Position numbers and translations under genes: made by a program | Notes under the pieces: generated by a model | Databases searched by the model: none | Told to the model about the DNA's origin: nothing | The model's input: the letters and a program-made list of their open reading frames with translations, nothing else | Shown: positions 36,081-44,427 of the stretch, piece after piece | Layout: each line of letters starts with the position of its first letter | Numbering within the stretch: the first letter of the stretch is position 1 | From: GCA-2693325 sp036343635 | Lineage (GTDB): Bacteria; Latescibacterota; UBA2968; UBA8231 | NCBI GenBank assembly: GCA_036343635.1 | Contig: JAYYVF010000088.1 | Coordinates: 12,505 to 76,504, forward strand | Direction: 5' to 3' | Length of the DNA: 64,000 bases

Positions 36081-38057
36081 ATGCCGTTGATGGCCCAAGG
36101 ACATACATGTTTTAGAATGTCGTTCCTAATAGTTTTGACGGTCTTTATTAATTCTAAGCCGGTTAACGGCATTGAAGTACCGTTTAATCGTGGTGTAAAT
36201 TTAACAAATTGGTTGCAGAGTAAAGGTCCCCGCGAAATACAGTTTACACGTTATGGGATTAATGACCTAAGACATATACGCGACTTAGGTTTTGATGTCG
36301 TTCGGCTCCCAATAAATCTGCATTCGATGGCAGAGACTTCTTATGATTACTCCCTTGATCCACTTTTTTTATTCTTTCTCGATCAGATTATCGATTGGTG
36401 TGAAGAGATAGGGCTTTATTTAATATTAGACAACCATTCCATTAATAATGATTTTGGTACTGATTTTGATATTGAAAAAGTACTTATTCCGGTCTGGCGT
36501 CAACTCGCAGAGCATCTGAGAAATAGGTCAGATTTTGTGTATTTTGAGGTATTGAATGAACCGCATGGCGTTGACGATTTAGTCTGGGGAAGAATTCAGG
36601 GCGAGGTTATTGATACAATCCGTTCGGTGGATAAGGATCGCATAATAGTTGTAGGCCCTGCTAATTGGAACAGTTTTAAGAATCTATCGCTCATGCCTGA
36701 GTATTCTGATCAGCGCTTGATTTACACGTTTCATTTTTATGAACCATTTTTATTTACCCATCAAGGTGCGAGTTGGGTAACACCCTCCATGGTTTCAGTG
36801 GCAGGTATTCCTTTTCCGTACAAGGCTGGCGTAATGCCGAGGGCTCCGACCCAACTCGCGGGCACTTGGGTTGGAGCTGCATACAGCAACTATTATGAGG
36901 ATAGCAATTCAATACAAATTGAAGAGCAAATTGATATTGCGGCAAACTTTGCTCAAGCCCGCGATGTTCCAATATTTTGCGGGGAATTTGGTGTGTTCAG
37001 GAGAAATGCTCCGATTGGAGACCGAAAAGAATGGTACAAAGCTGTGAGAAAGGTTTTTGAAACTCGTGAAATTCCGTGGATTATGTGGGATTATAAAGGT
37101 GGGTTCGGGCTTTTCAAGAAAGGCAGCAATGAATTATACGAATACGATCTTAATGTTGATCTGCTAAAGGAGTTGGGTTTAAATGTGCCGCTTCAAATTG
37201 CAATGGAACACAAGCCTTTGACAGCCAGCAAAAAATTCTATAGCGATTTTGTTTCCGGTGATATTAACGTATCGCTTTGGTCGACAGGGTCCGTTGATTT
37301 TTTTTCCGATAATAATCCGGCCTTTGGGGATTATTGTATTCGTTGGAGTGATGCAGAACAATATAACCATATTCGTTTCGATTTTGTTCCAGACATAGAT
37401 CTTGATTTGCTTGTAGAAAAAGGATATTCGCTATCTTTTTGGGTTAGAGGGGGTGAGAAAATTTCGAGTTTTGATGTTCGTTTTTTGAATAGCGAAGATA
37501 GCCAACTTCCCTGGCGAATGCGATCTACGATTGATTCTTCTAAGGTTACTTGGAATGACGTATGGCAAGAGGTACGCGTACCTCTATCTGCATTCGTTGA
37601 ACATGGGGCCTGGAGTGGAGACTGGCATGAGCCACAAGGCTTATTTGACTGGTCATCTATTGATTGTTTTGAAATTGTTGCAGAGCATCATTCTTTCCAA
37701 AAACAAGATTTATATATCGATGAATTAAGGTTGGTGTCGGCTCGTGAAACAAATGTGAATATTGTGCAGAGAACTGTTATCGCTAACAATCTGTACGAGA
37801 ATATTCCAAACCCATTTAATTCAAATACTTTGATTCGCTACAGTGTCGGGAGCCCTGGTTATGTTTTATTAGAAATATACAATGCGTTGGGACAGAAGAT
37901 ATTTACGCTTGTTGATGAAGACAAACCAATCGGACAGCATCAGGTGATTTGGAATGGTCAGGACGATCATGGACTTGGCGTTTCAACAGGCTTGTATTTT
38001 TATCGAATAGAATTAGGAGATTACATGGGCGCAGGAAAAATGATGTTGTTACGTTAG
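36081..38057 (+). CDS. Secreted GH5 glycoside hydrolase with Por-type sorting domain
   Basis: 658 residues. A GAAAGGA site precedes the ATG; the signal core is MSFLIVLTVFINS from Met13. The GH5 barrel covers about residues 35-370, with Glu160 in EVLNEPHG as acid/base and Glu302 in CGEFGVFRR as nucleophile, so it is probably an endo-glucanase or mannanase. A beta-sandwich, perhaps carbohydrate-binding, spans about 385-565. The last about 85 residues are a FlgD-like sorting domain: NIPNPFNSNTLIRY, IYNALGQKIFTL, IWNGQDDHG, ending KMMLLR. It closely parallels the end of the protein at 14959-16371. Secretion by a type IX-like route is inferred. Confidence 0.9.
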   Translation: MPLMAQGHTCFRMSFLIVLTVFINSKPVNGIEVPFNRGVNLTNWLQSKGPREIQFTRYGINDLRHIRDLGFDVVRLPINLHSMAETSYDYSLDPLFLFFLDQIIDWCEEIGLYLILDNHSINNDFGTDFDIEKVLIPVWRQLAEHLRNRSDFVYFEVLNEPHGVDDLVWGRIQGEVIDTIRSVDKDRIIVVGPANWNSFKNLSLMPEYSDQRLIYTFHFYEPFLFTHQGASWVTPSMVSVAGIPFPYKAGVMPRAPTQLAGTWVGAAYSNYYEDSNSIQIEEQIDIAANFAQARDVPIFCGEFGVFRRNAPIGDRKEWYKAVRKVFETREIPWIMWDYKGGFGLFKKGSNELYEYDLNVDLLKELGLNVPLQIAMEHKPLTASKKFYSDFVSGDINVSLWSTGSVDFFSDNNPAFGDYCIRWSDAEQYNHIRFDFVPDIDLDLLVEKGYSLSFWVRGGEKISSFDVRFLNSEDSQLPWRMRSTIDSSKVTWNDVWQEVRVPLSAFVEHGAWSGDWHEPQGLFDWSSIDCFEIVAEHHSFQKQDLYIDELRLVSARETNVNIVQRTVIANNLYENIPNPFNSNTLIRYSVGSPGYVLLEIYNALGQKIFTLVDEDKPIGQHQVIWNGQDDHGLGVSTGLYFYRIELGDYMGAGKMMLLR

Positions 38058-38086
38058 GATTTTCCGCCAAGGGAAAGGTTGTTTTT

Positions 38087-38833
38087 TTGAAGGCTATTAT
38101 AGTTGGTGCCGGTCGCGGGAGCCGTTTAAATATATTGACTGATGACCAGCCTAAGTGTTACACATTAATTAGAAACCAAAGAATACTTGACTGGTCGCTT
38201 GGAGCATTTTCTGAGGCGGGCCTTTTGGACATGGTTTTTGTCGGAGGGTACCGTATTGAACAGATTAAGCGAGACTACCCTCAACTGGATTTCCGTCATA
38301 ATGTCGATTGGAAAAACAATAATATTCTGGCGTCGCTTTTTTTTGCGGAAAAGGATATGAAAAATGGGTTTATTAGCTGCTATTCGGATATCCTTTTCCG
38401 TAGTGAAGTAGTACGACGGCTGATTGGACACAAGGCCGATATAGTAATCTGTATCGATACAGATTGGCGTGATCGCTACGTTCACAGAAGTCAACACCCA
38501 GAAGATGATGCTGAAAAAGTTATTTGTAATGCTGATCAAATTGTTCGTATTGAGCGTAGTATAGAACCGGAGATAGCCTCCGGAGAGTTTACTGGTGTCG
38601 CGAAGTTCAGTGTTTCTGGAGCTCAACAACTTCGAGAATCTTATCGTAAGGTTTCAGAGTTTTATTCAGGGAAGTGTTGGCGAGACGGAGTGGCTTTTGA
38701 GAAGGCTTACTTAATACATTTACTGCAATACATGATTGAGGACGGCATAGATATTCGGGCTGTTTCTATTTCCGGTGGATATTTGGAAATTGATACAGAG
38801 GAAGATTTGATACTTGCTAACGAATCTTGGTGA
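38087..38833 (+). CDS. Sugar/choline nucleotidyltransferase (LicC-like)
   Basis: 248 residues from a TTG at 38087, with GGGAAAGG eight bases upstream; longer readings run into the GH5 gene and lack a site. Motifs are KAIIVGAGRGSRL (nucleotide loop), TDDQPKCY (the lysine of the GXG...PK pattern), FISCYSDILF (metal site) and the final EIDTEEDLILA. It activates a sugar phosphate or phosphocholine with NTP. It starts 29 bases after the GH5 stop, so the two are probably on one message. A role in surface glycan or lipid decoration is possible. Confidence 0.85.
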   Translation: MKAIIVGAGRGSRLNILTDDQPKCYTLIRNQRILDWSLGAFSEAGLLDMVFVGGYRIEQIKRDYPQLDFRHNVDWKNNNILASLFFAEKDMKNGFISCYSDILFRSEVVRRLIGHKADIVICIDTDWRDRYVHRSQHPEDDAEKVICNADQIVRIERSIEPEIASGEFTGVAKFSVSGAQQLRESYRKVSEFYSGKCWRDGVAFEKAYLIHLLQYMIEDGIDIRAVSISGGYLEIDTEEDLILANESW

Positions 38834-38965
38834 ACATGATTAAGAGGGATCTATTAATCATTGAAAATTACGGAATCTTGTTATTTGTTGCAGTGGTTAT
38901 ATTGTTACCATGAACGGATTCGTTACGCTAATTAATCCTTGAGAAAATATTCTTTGGCATAAGTC

Positions 38966-41254
38966 ATGTTAATAATTTGGCCATCTGTTTACAGTGTTTT
39001 GTTTAACGCCTTCATTTTTTTTTGTCCGATTCAAGCCACCGCTGATGAATTAATATTTGATTCTGTATCTGACTGGAAACGTTGGAATTTTCCTAGTAAG
39101 GCCGTAGAAATTAAGGCCGGAGGCCGTGTTCGCCCCAAGCCAATTAAACGTAAAATAAACGCAGTAATAGAGGCACAGCGTTACGGCGGTGGTATCAGAG
39201 CTGTTGGGTCAAATGTGCGTGATGCATCTAAAATTATAGATGGCGATGAAAATAGTGGTTGGAGCCCGGAGATTCAGGATCTTTCGACAGGAGGCTGGAT
39301 AGAAATAGATTTGGGTCGCGCTGTTTCTGCTGAGTGGATAGAGCTGGTCTTTGACAGGCGTGCGCCTCCTTTTGAATTGTTTGAATTACTGATTTCTAAT
39401 GGTATGATGATGCGAGATCAAACTCGGTCTTTTATTGAGAATACGTTGGTTTACGGCGTAAAAAAACGTTTTGTCGAAAATAATCGTCACCGAATACGCT
39501 TTTGGTTGGAAGATCCTGGGCTCTCGGTGGTAAAAAATGTACGTATTCAGGTTTTAAAGATGGTTAAAGGCGCATTATTGACAGAAATTGTTGTTCAGGA
39601 GTTTGGTAATAATTTAGTGCTGGAAGCGCCAGGAAGAGGTGGTGGCGTAGATATTGCAGTTGAGGTTGAAAATCCGCTCTCCGTTAGCAAGGGAAGGGTT
39701 CTCGCAGCGGCCGACGGCTTGGTAACCACAGCTTGGTATCCGACTGGCCGCGAAGTTAATTCTGAAGATACCTATGCTCATATCCGCGTAGATCTCGGGG
39801 CGGTGTATCAGGTCGATCAGCTTCGTTTAATAAGCGCTTTGGGAGAAACATTCGACTTTCTTTTTTATGAATTAGGTACCTCTGACGGATCTTTGGCCCC
39901 TAATGGTACACTAGTTTGGGAAAAGCATTTTTCTGGGACACAAGATAATTTGCCAAGCGGGATAGGCCTGGTTGACCATCTTTTTGGCCCTATTGCTGCG
40001 AGGTTTGTGCAAGTGCGCTGGAAGTTCTGGGATAGCAATTGTCAGAATGGACGTCAAAAAAATACTGGTTGTTTTTCTACTGGGAGGACCCAGGAATTAC
40101 AAGTTTTTGGTGAGGGGTTACCCAGAAGAATTTCTTTGAAATCACCACTCATAGATCTTGGTAGTGACAAGAATGTGTATTCTTTACGATGGGAAGCCGA
40201 TATAGAGCCGGGGTCCAGTGTGGAACTTCGGTCTAGATCAGGAAACGAGCTCGAGGAGCGCGCAAAATTTTTAGACCATAATAACAAAGAGGTGACGGAG
40301 AAGGAGTGGAACCGCTTAATACCTTCATTCCGCGGTCGGATTGATACATTTTCTGTGGTCGGGAAAGACTGGAGTTCGTGGAGCAGGGTTTACCAAGTTT
40401 CGGGAGAAAACTTTTTATCTCCATCACCCACTCGATATATGGAATTGGAAGCACAATTGGTTTCGAATTCTGAAGGGAAGAATGCCGCGACGCTAGACCG
40501 GATTTCTATAGAGTTCTCGCCATCTATAGCTGGAAAAGTGGTTGGTGAGGTTCACCCTAACTTTATTGATGCCGGAGTTTTTACTGATTTCTCTTACTTT
40601 CTTCGGGCGGAAAAGTGCCGGAATGGATTTGATGAGATCACTATGGAGTCTACGGCATCTCTCAAATTTAAAGAGGCCTTGATAAACAATGTTTCGACAA
40701 CCGCGATTGCTCGTGTTTGGAAAGGCGGGATAACACTTATTTTTCCAAGAAGAATATCTCAAGGAGAGCTGGTTGAGTTAAAATTTGCGGCGAAAGTTTT
40801 TCTAAATGGCACTAAGGTTGAATTATTTATTGCTGAAACGGCACAAGGTGAAAAGCTCCGTCAGCGAGTTCTTCCAGGTGATGCATTTTCGGGGGTAGAG
40901 AGCAATACCAACTTATTAGAAATACTTCCTCCAGAAAAGCTCTTCACGGATTTGGTGTTTGAGAGTCGGATTATCACCCCCAATGGTGATGGTATCAATG
41001 ATGATCTTATGGTTACGTTTGGCGTGTTAAACGTCATCAAGTCGCGGAAATTATTTTTTTTGGTGTATGATTTGGCTGGAAATCTTCAATTCCAGATAGA
41101 TACTGAGACGACTGCGGGTTCGAGGGAATTTGTATGGGACGGGATTAACAGAAATGGTAGACTTGTTAGTCCGGGTATGTATATTGTTCGCTTAACAATG
41201 CAAGTAGATTCCGGTGACTATACAGATGAAAGAGTTGTGTCTGTATTTTATTAA
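38966..41254 (+). CDS. Large secreted protein with discoidin-like domains and type B-like sorting domain
   Basis: 762 residues with signal peptide (hydrophobic SVLFNAFIFFCPIQATA). Two discoidin/F5-8 type C-like modules can be seen: KIIDGDENSGWSPEIQD with WIEIDLGRAVSAEWIELVFD, and AADGLVTTAWYP with IRVDLGAVYQVDQLRLIS. Beta-rich modules follow. The C-terminus has ITPNGDGINDDL, the hallmark of gliding-motility-associated (type B) tails, then LFFLVYDLAGNLQFQ, FVWDGINRNGRLV and GMYIVRL. It is likely to be exported and bound to the cell surface or glycans. No enzymatic motif is visible. Confidence 0.8.
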   Translation: MLIIWPSVYSVLFNAFIFFCPIQATADELIFDSVSDWKRWNFPSKAVEIKAGGRVRPKPIKRKINAVIEAQRYGGGIRAVGSNVRDASKIIDGDENSGWSPEIQDLSTGGWIEIDLGRAVSAEWIELVFDRRAPPFELFELLISNGMMMRDQTRSFIENTLVYGVKKRFVENNRHRIRFWLEDPGLSVVKNVRIQVLKMVKGALLTEIVVQEFGNNLVLEAPGRGGGVDIAVEVENPLSVSKGRVLAAADGLVTTAWYPTGREVNSEDTYAHIRVDLGAVYQVDQLRLISALGETFDFLFYELGTSDGSLAPNGTLVWEKHFSGTQDNLPSGIGLVDHLFGPIAARFVQVRWKFWDSNCQNGRQKNTGCFSTGRTQELQVFGEGLPRRISLKSPLIDLGSDKNVYSLRWEADIEPGSSVELRSRSGNELEERAKFLDHNNKEVTEKEWNRLIPSFRGRIDTFSVVGKDWSSWSRVYQVSGENFLSPSPTRYMELEAQLVSNSEGKNAATLDRISIEFSPSIAGKVVGEVHPNFIDAGVFTDFSYFLRAEKCRNGFDEITMESTASLKFKEALINNVSTTAIARVWKGGITLIFPRRISQGELVELKFAAKVFLNGTKVELFIAETAQGEKLRQRVLPGDAFSGVESNTNLLEILPPEKLFTDLVFESRIITPNGDGINDDLMVTFGVLNVIKSRKLFFLVYDLAGNLQFQIDTETTAGSREFVWDGINRNGRLVSPGMYIVRLTMQVDSGDYTDERVVSVFY

Positions 41255-41342
41255 AAGTTTTCGATAGTATCTACTTGGCCAATTTCAATGAGTTCATAAT
41301 GGAGATACAGACAGGATCTTTTGTTTGGAAAGGGAAGTTGGT

Positions 41343-41738
41343 CTATCTCGTCAGTTTCACTGTTTCCTGTATAGCCCCAGTGCCATCAACCTTCTCTATG
41401 GATTGGACGTAAATCAGTTCAGTCTCTGACATTGATTCGATTTCATAGGGATATTCACTTGTAAGATTCCCGTCTGTATCCGTAATTGAAAGCTTTGATC
41501 CGGAAATGACCCATTTATAGGTTGTGTCCCAACCGAAATACAGGGCAGTTCCGTCCGAACTAAAGGCTATATGTGGTTCGCTGTAATAATACCAGGTTCC
41601 CAATATACCCTGAGAGTAATTTTCTTCGGGAATAACCATGGAGCTTGGTGTAGATGAAGTTATAACACCTGATTCGCTTCTATCACCACACCCAACGAAT
41701 ATTCCTATTAACATCAAGAGATAAAAACCTTTAGTCAT
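41343..41738 (-). CDS. Small lipoprotein
   Basis: 131 residues. The start is taken at 41738, where GGAG lies six bases upstream; an earlier in-frame ATG at 41750 overlaps that site. Signal MTKGFYLLMLIGIFVGC has lipobox IFVGC. The mature part (ILGTWYYYSEPHIAFSSDGT, YKWVISGSKLSITD) resembles lipocalin-like small lipoproteins that begin with a GTW motif. Function unknown. Confidence 0.75.
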   Translation of the reverse strand: MTKGFYLLMLIGIFVGCGDRSESGVITSSTPSSMVIPEENYSQGILGTWYYYSEPHIAFSSDGTALYFGWDTTYKWVISGSKLSITDTDGNLTSEYPYEIESMSETELIYVQSIEKVDGTGAIQETVKLTR

Positions 41739-41947
41739 AATTTTCTCCATGCAGATATTATATTATGATCCAAGCAATTGATTAAACCTAATTCTTGTCG
41801 CCTAAAAAATAAATAATTGGATATTCATTATACTTTTTGTTGTTTTAACGAAAAAGATTCTCAGTTAATTTGCAACATACTGTTTATCGTTTTACCTAAA
41901 TTCGATGGGTCTTACGAATTGAATTTATGCAAGAAAGGTAATTAATA

Positions 41948-42979
41948 ATGACGAAGTTACAGGTTGCGCTCGATAAAAAGTCAATTTTAACCACAACGGT
42001 AGGTTCATATCCAGTACCTGAGTGGTTAATTTCTCTGCCGAGCGAACAAGCCCTATCGGATGCTACGCGGGTAGTTTTCAATAGTCAACGTCAGGCAGGT
42101 ATCGATTTACCGACGGATGGAGAGCTCTATCGATTTGATGTCAATCACCCGGATACCAACGGTATGATAGAATATTTCGTCCGTCCTTTGGAGGGAGTTC
42201 GCGCTGGGATTGGGAGAAATGATATTGAGGAGTTTGCTTCCTTGCAAAGTATGGGCTTTAGATCAAAGCCAGCCGCTGTGGTTGAAAGTGAATTGTCTTC
42301 GGGCTCATTAAATTTATTGTCTGATTGTGTCCGTGCTGCGGAAGTTGCAGGAGGGTTATTCAAATTTACACTAACCAGTCCTTATATGCTTGCACGCACT
42401 TTACTCGATCATTACTATGGCGACTTTGAGCATTTACTGATGGCGATTGCTGGAGTCTTGGCAGATCAAGTAAGGGATCTTCCGTGCGATTGTATACAGA
42501 TTGATGAGGCAAATGTGCCAGGTAATCCAGATCACGGCCCTATTGCTGCACGAGCAATTAATACTGTCTTGGACAACATAGATTCAACAACAAATAAATC
42601 GGTTCATTTTTGTTTTGGTAATTATGGTGGTCAAACGATTCAGTCAGGAACCTGGGACGCTCTCCATGCTTTTTTAAATGAACTGCATTGTGATCATCTT
42701 GTACTTGAACTTGCTCATCGTCCAGAAAGTGATGTTTCAGCGCTCAATGGTATAGATTCGAAAATAGCCTTAGGGATAGGCGTGGTTGATATAAAAGTAA
42801 ATCATATTGAAACACCAGATGAAATAGCAAAGCGCATTCAGACGGTCGAAAAGGCCGTTGGCCCAGGACGCGTAAAATTTATTCATCCAGATTGCGGTTT
42901 TTGGATGCTCAAACGCTCTATTGCAGATCGCAAGATTAGCGTACTGGCAGAAGGCCGAGACCTGTTTTTAGGTAATTAA
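41948..42979 (+). CDS. MetE-like (cobalamin-independent methionine synthase C-terminal domain) methyltransferase
   Basis: 343 residues, corresponding only to the catalytic half of MetE. The zinc ligands are His220 and Cys222 (SVHFCFGNYGG), Glu in HLVLELAHRP and Cys316 (HPDCGFWML). The N-terminal block TTTVGSYPVPEWL is typical. Short MetE-like proteins use varied methyl donors, often a methyl-corrinoid protein instead of methyl-folate, so the reaction could be homocysteine methylation or another methyl transfer. AAGGTAATTAATA precedes the ATG. 42980-43224 after it holds nothing recognisable. Confidence 0.82.
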   Translation: MTKLQVALDKKSILTTTVGSYPVPEWLISLPSEQALSDATRVVFNSQRQAGIDLPTDGELYRFDVNHPDTNGMIEYFVRPLEGVRAGIGRNDIEEFASLQSMGFRSKPAAVVESELSSGSLNLLSDCVRAAEVAGGLFKFTLTSPYMLARTLLDHYYGDFEHLLMAIAGVLADQVRDLPCDCIQIDEANVPGNPDHGPIAARAINTVLDNIDSTTNKSVHFCFGNYGGQTIQSGTWDALHAFLNELHCDHLVLELAHRPESDVSALNGIDSKIALGIGVVDIKVNHIETPDEIAKRIQTVEKAVGPGRVKFIHPDCGFWMLKRSIADRKISVLAEGRDLFLGN

Positions 42980-43224
42980 CAAAAAACAGGAAATGGTTTT
43001 CCGATATTTACGGCAGAGAAAAATTAACTGAGATGATTTTAAGAAGGCATTTTGAATCCCACCTATAACCAAATGCTGCACGTTTAGACTGGTCTCGACA
43101 ATGCACCGAACGAGGACGACATATTTTGTGAATTGCTGCTCAGATGGCTCGTATATTGGATTATATAGACAATAGAACGATTTTACCCTATTTCAGAAAC
43201 ACTTTTATACGTATCGTGCTTAAT

Positions 43225-44202
43225 TTAACTTCCCGCGCTGAGGTAGCCTACGACTTCTTTTGCAAAATAAGATAGGATCATGTCTGCTCCAGCGCGTTTA
43301 ATTGCGGTTAATATTTCAACTACGCCCTGTTCTCGGTTTAGCCAACCACGTTCAGCTGCAGCGATCAACATCCCGTATTCGCCGGATACGTTGTAAGCTG
43401 CTATCGGTATTTCAAATGTTTGACGGACAGCCGAAATAACGTCCAAATAAGCTAGCGCGGGTTTGACCATGACAACGTCGGCACCCTCCTCGATGTCAAG
43501 TGAGACCTCTCGAAGAGCTTCCCGCACGTTGGCTGGATCCATTTGGTATGTTTTTTTATCACCACTTTTAGGGGCAGAATTGAGAGCACCGCGGAAAGGG
43601 CCATAAAAACCTGAAGCATATTTTGCCGAATAAGATATGATATTTACGTTTTGGAATTCGTTACTATCTAATGCTTGACGAATGGCTCCTATGCGACCGT
43701 CCATCATGTCCGAAGGAGCTACCCAATCAACACCTGCTTCTGCATGAGAAATAGCCATCTTACTAAGAACATCGATTGTTTCGTCATTAACTACTTCTTC
43801 ATTGATTAATAAGCCGTCATGACCGTGATCTGTATAGGGATCAAGTGCAATATCTGTTTGTATGGAAAGGTCCGGCACTTCCTGTTTTATGGCTTTTATG
43901 GCTTTTGGTATTAGACCATTTGGGGCAAATGCTTGCGTGGCCAGGTTATCCTTTTTTGACGAATACCCAAATAAATTTACTGCAGGTATCCCAAGATCAT
44001 ATACTTGAGCGCATTCGCGGACCACTTCATCGACAGAGAATCTATGTTGTCCGGGCATTGTTTCTATTGGTTGACGTTGATTTTTACCTTCTACGACAAA
44101 AAGGGGTAGTATAAAATCGGAAGGTTGTAGCCAAGTTTCACGAACGAGACTGCGGATACTTTCAGTGCGACGTAATCGCCTTGGCCGATGAATAAGCTCC
44201 AT
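43225..44202 (-). CDS. hemB: Porphobilinogen synthase (delta-aminolevulinate dehydratase)
   Basis: 325 residues. Condenses two 5-aminolevulinate molecules to porphobilinogen for heme and corrin synthesis. Active-site lysines are Lys194 (YSAKYASGFYGPFR) and Lys247 (VVMVKPALAYLD). The metal-site region reads DIALDPYTDHGHDG, with Asp in place of the Cys ligands, so it is probably a magnesium-dependent type. CCGGAG precedes the ATG. No other heme gene is adjacent. Confidence 0.96.
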   Translation of the reverse strand: MELIHRPRRLRRTESIRSLVRETWLQPSDFILPLFVVEGKNQRQPIETMPGQHRFSVDEVVRECAQVYDLGIPAVNLFGYSSKKDNLATQAFAPNGLIPKAIKAIKQEVPDLSIQTDIALDPYTDHGHDGLLINEEVVNDETIDVLSKMAISHAEAGVDWVAPSDMMDGRIGAIRQALDSNEFQNVNIISYSAKYASGFYGPFRGALNSAPKSGDKKTYQMDPANVREALREVSLDIEEGADVVMVKPALAYLDVISAVRQTFEIPIAAYNVSGEYGMLIAAAERGWLNREQGVVEILTAIKRAGADMILSYFAKEVVGYLSAGS

Positions 44203-44427
44203 GTTTAGGTGCTCCGGAAGAATTTGGTAATGTTCATATTACAAATCTCAGAATATAGATTCTTTATTCTGACTATGTTAAATATGTTTGACGCAAATTT
44301 TTATCTACATAGTTTCACCTCATAAGATAACATGATTTACGGGTATGCAAATTAGATTATGATGGTTGTTAATAAATGGATCCAGGTAAATTCGAAATTG
44401 TTTTGGTATTGGATAATTCAAAAAAAT

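Noticed and set aside
37949..38086. Extension of the nucleotidyltransferase into the GH5 gene
   Set aside because: The added residues are basic shadow sequence; the family's KAIIVGAG start follows the TTG at 38087.
42980..43224. Possible decayed gene or RNA between the MetE-like gene and hemB
   Set aside because: No conserved peptide in any frame and no cloverleaf or riboswitch motif could be seen.
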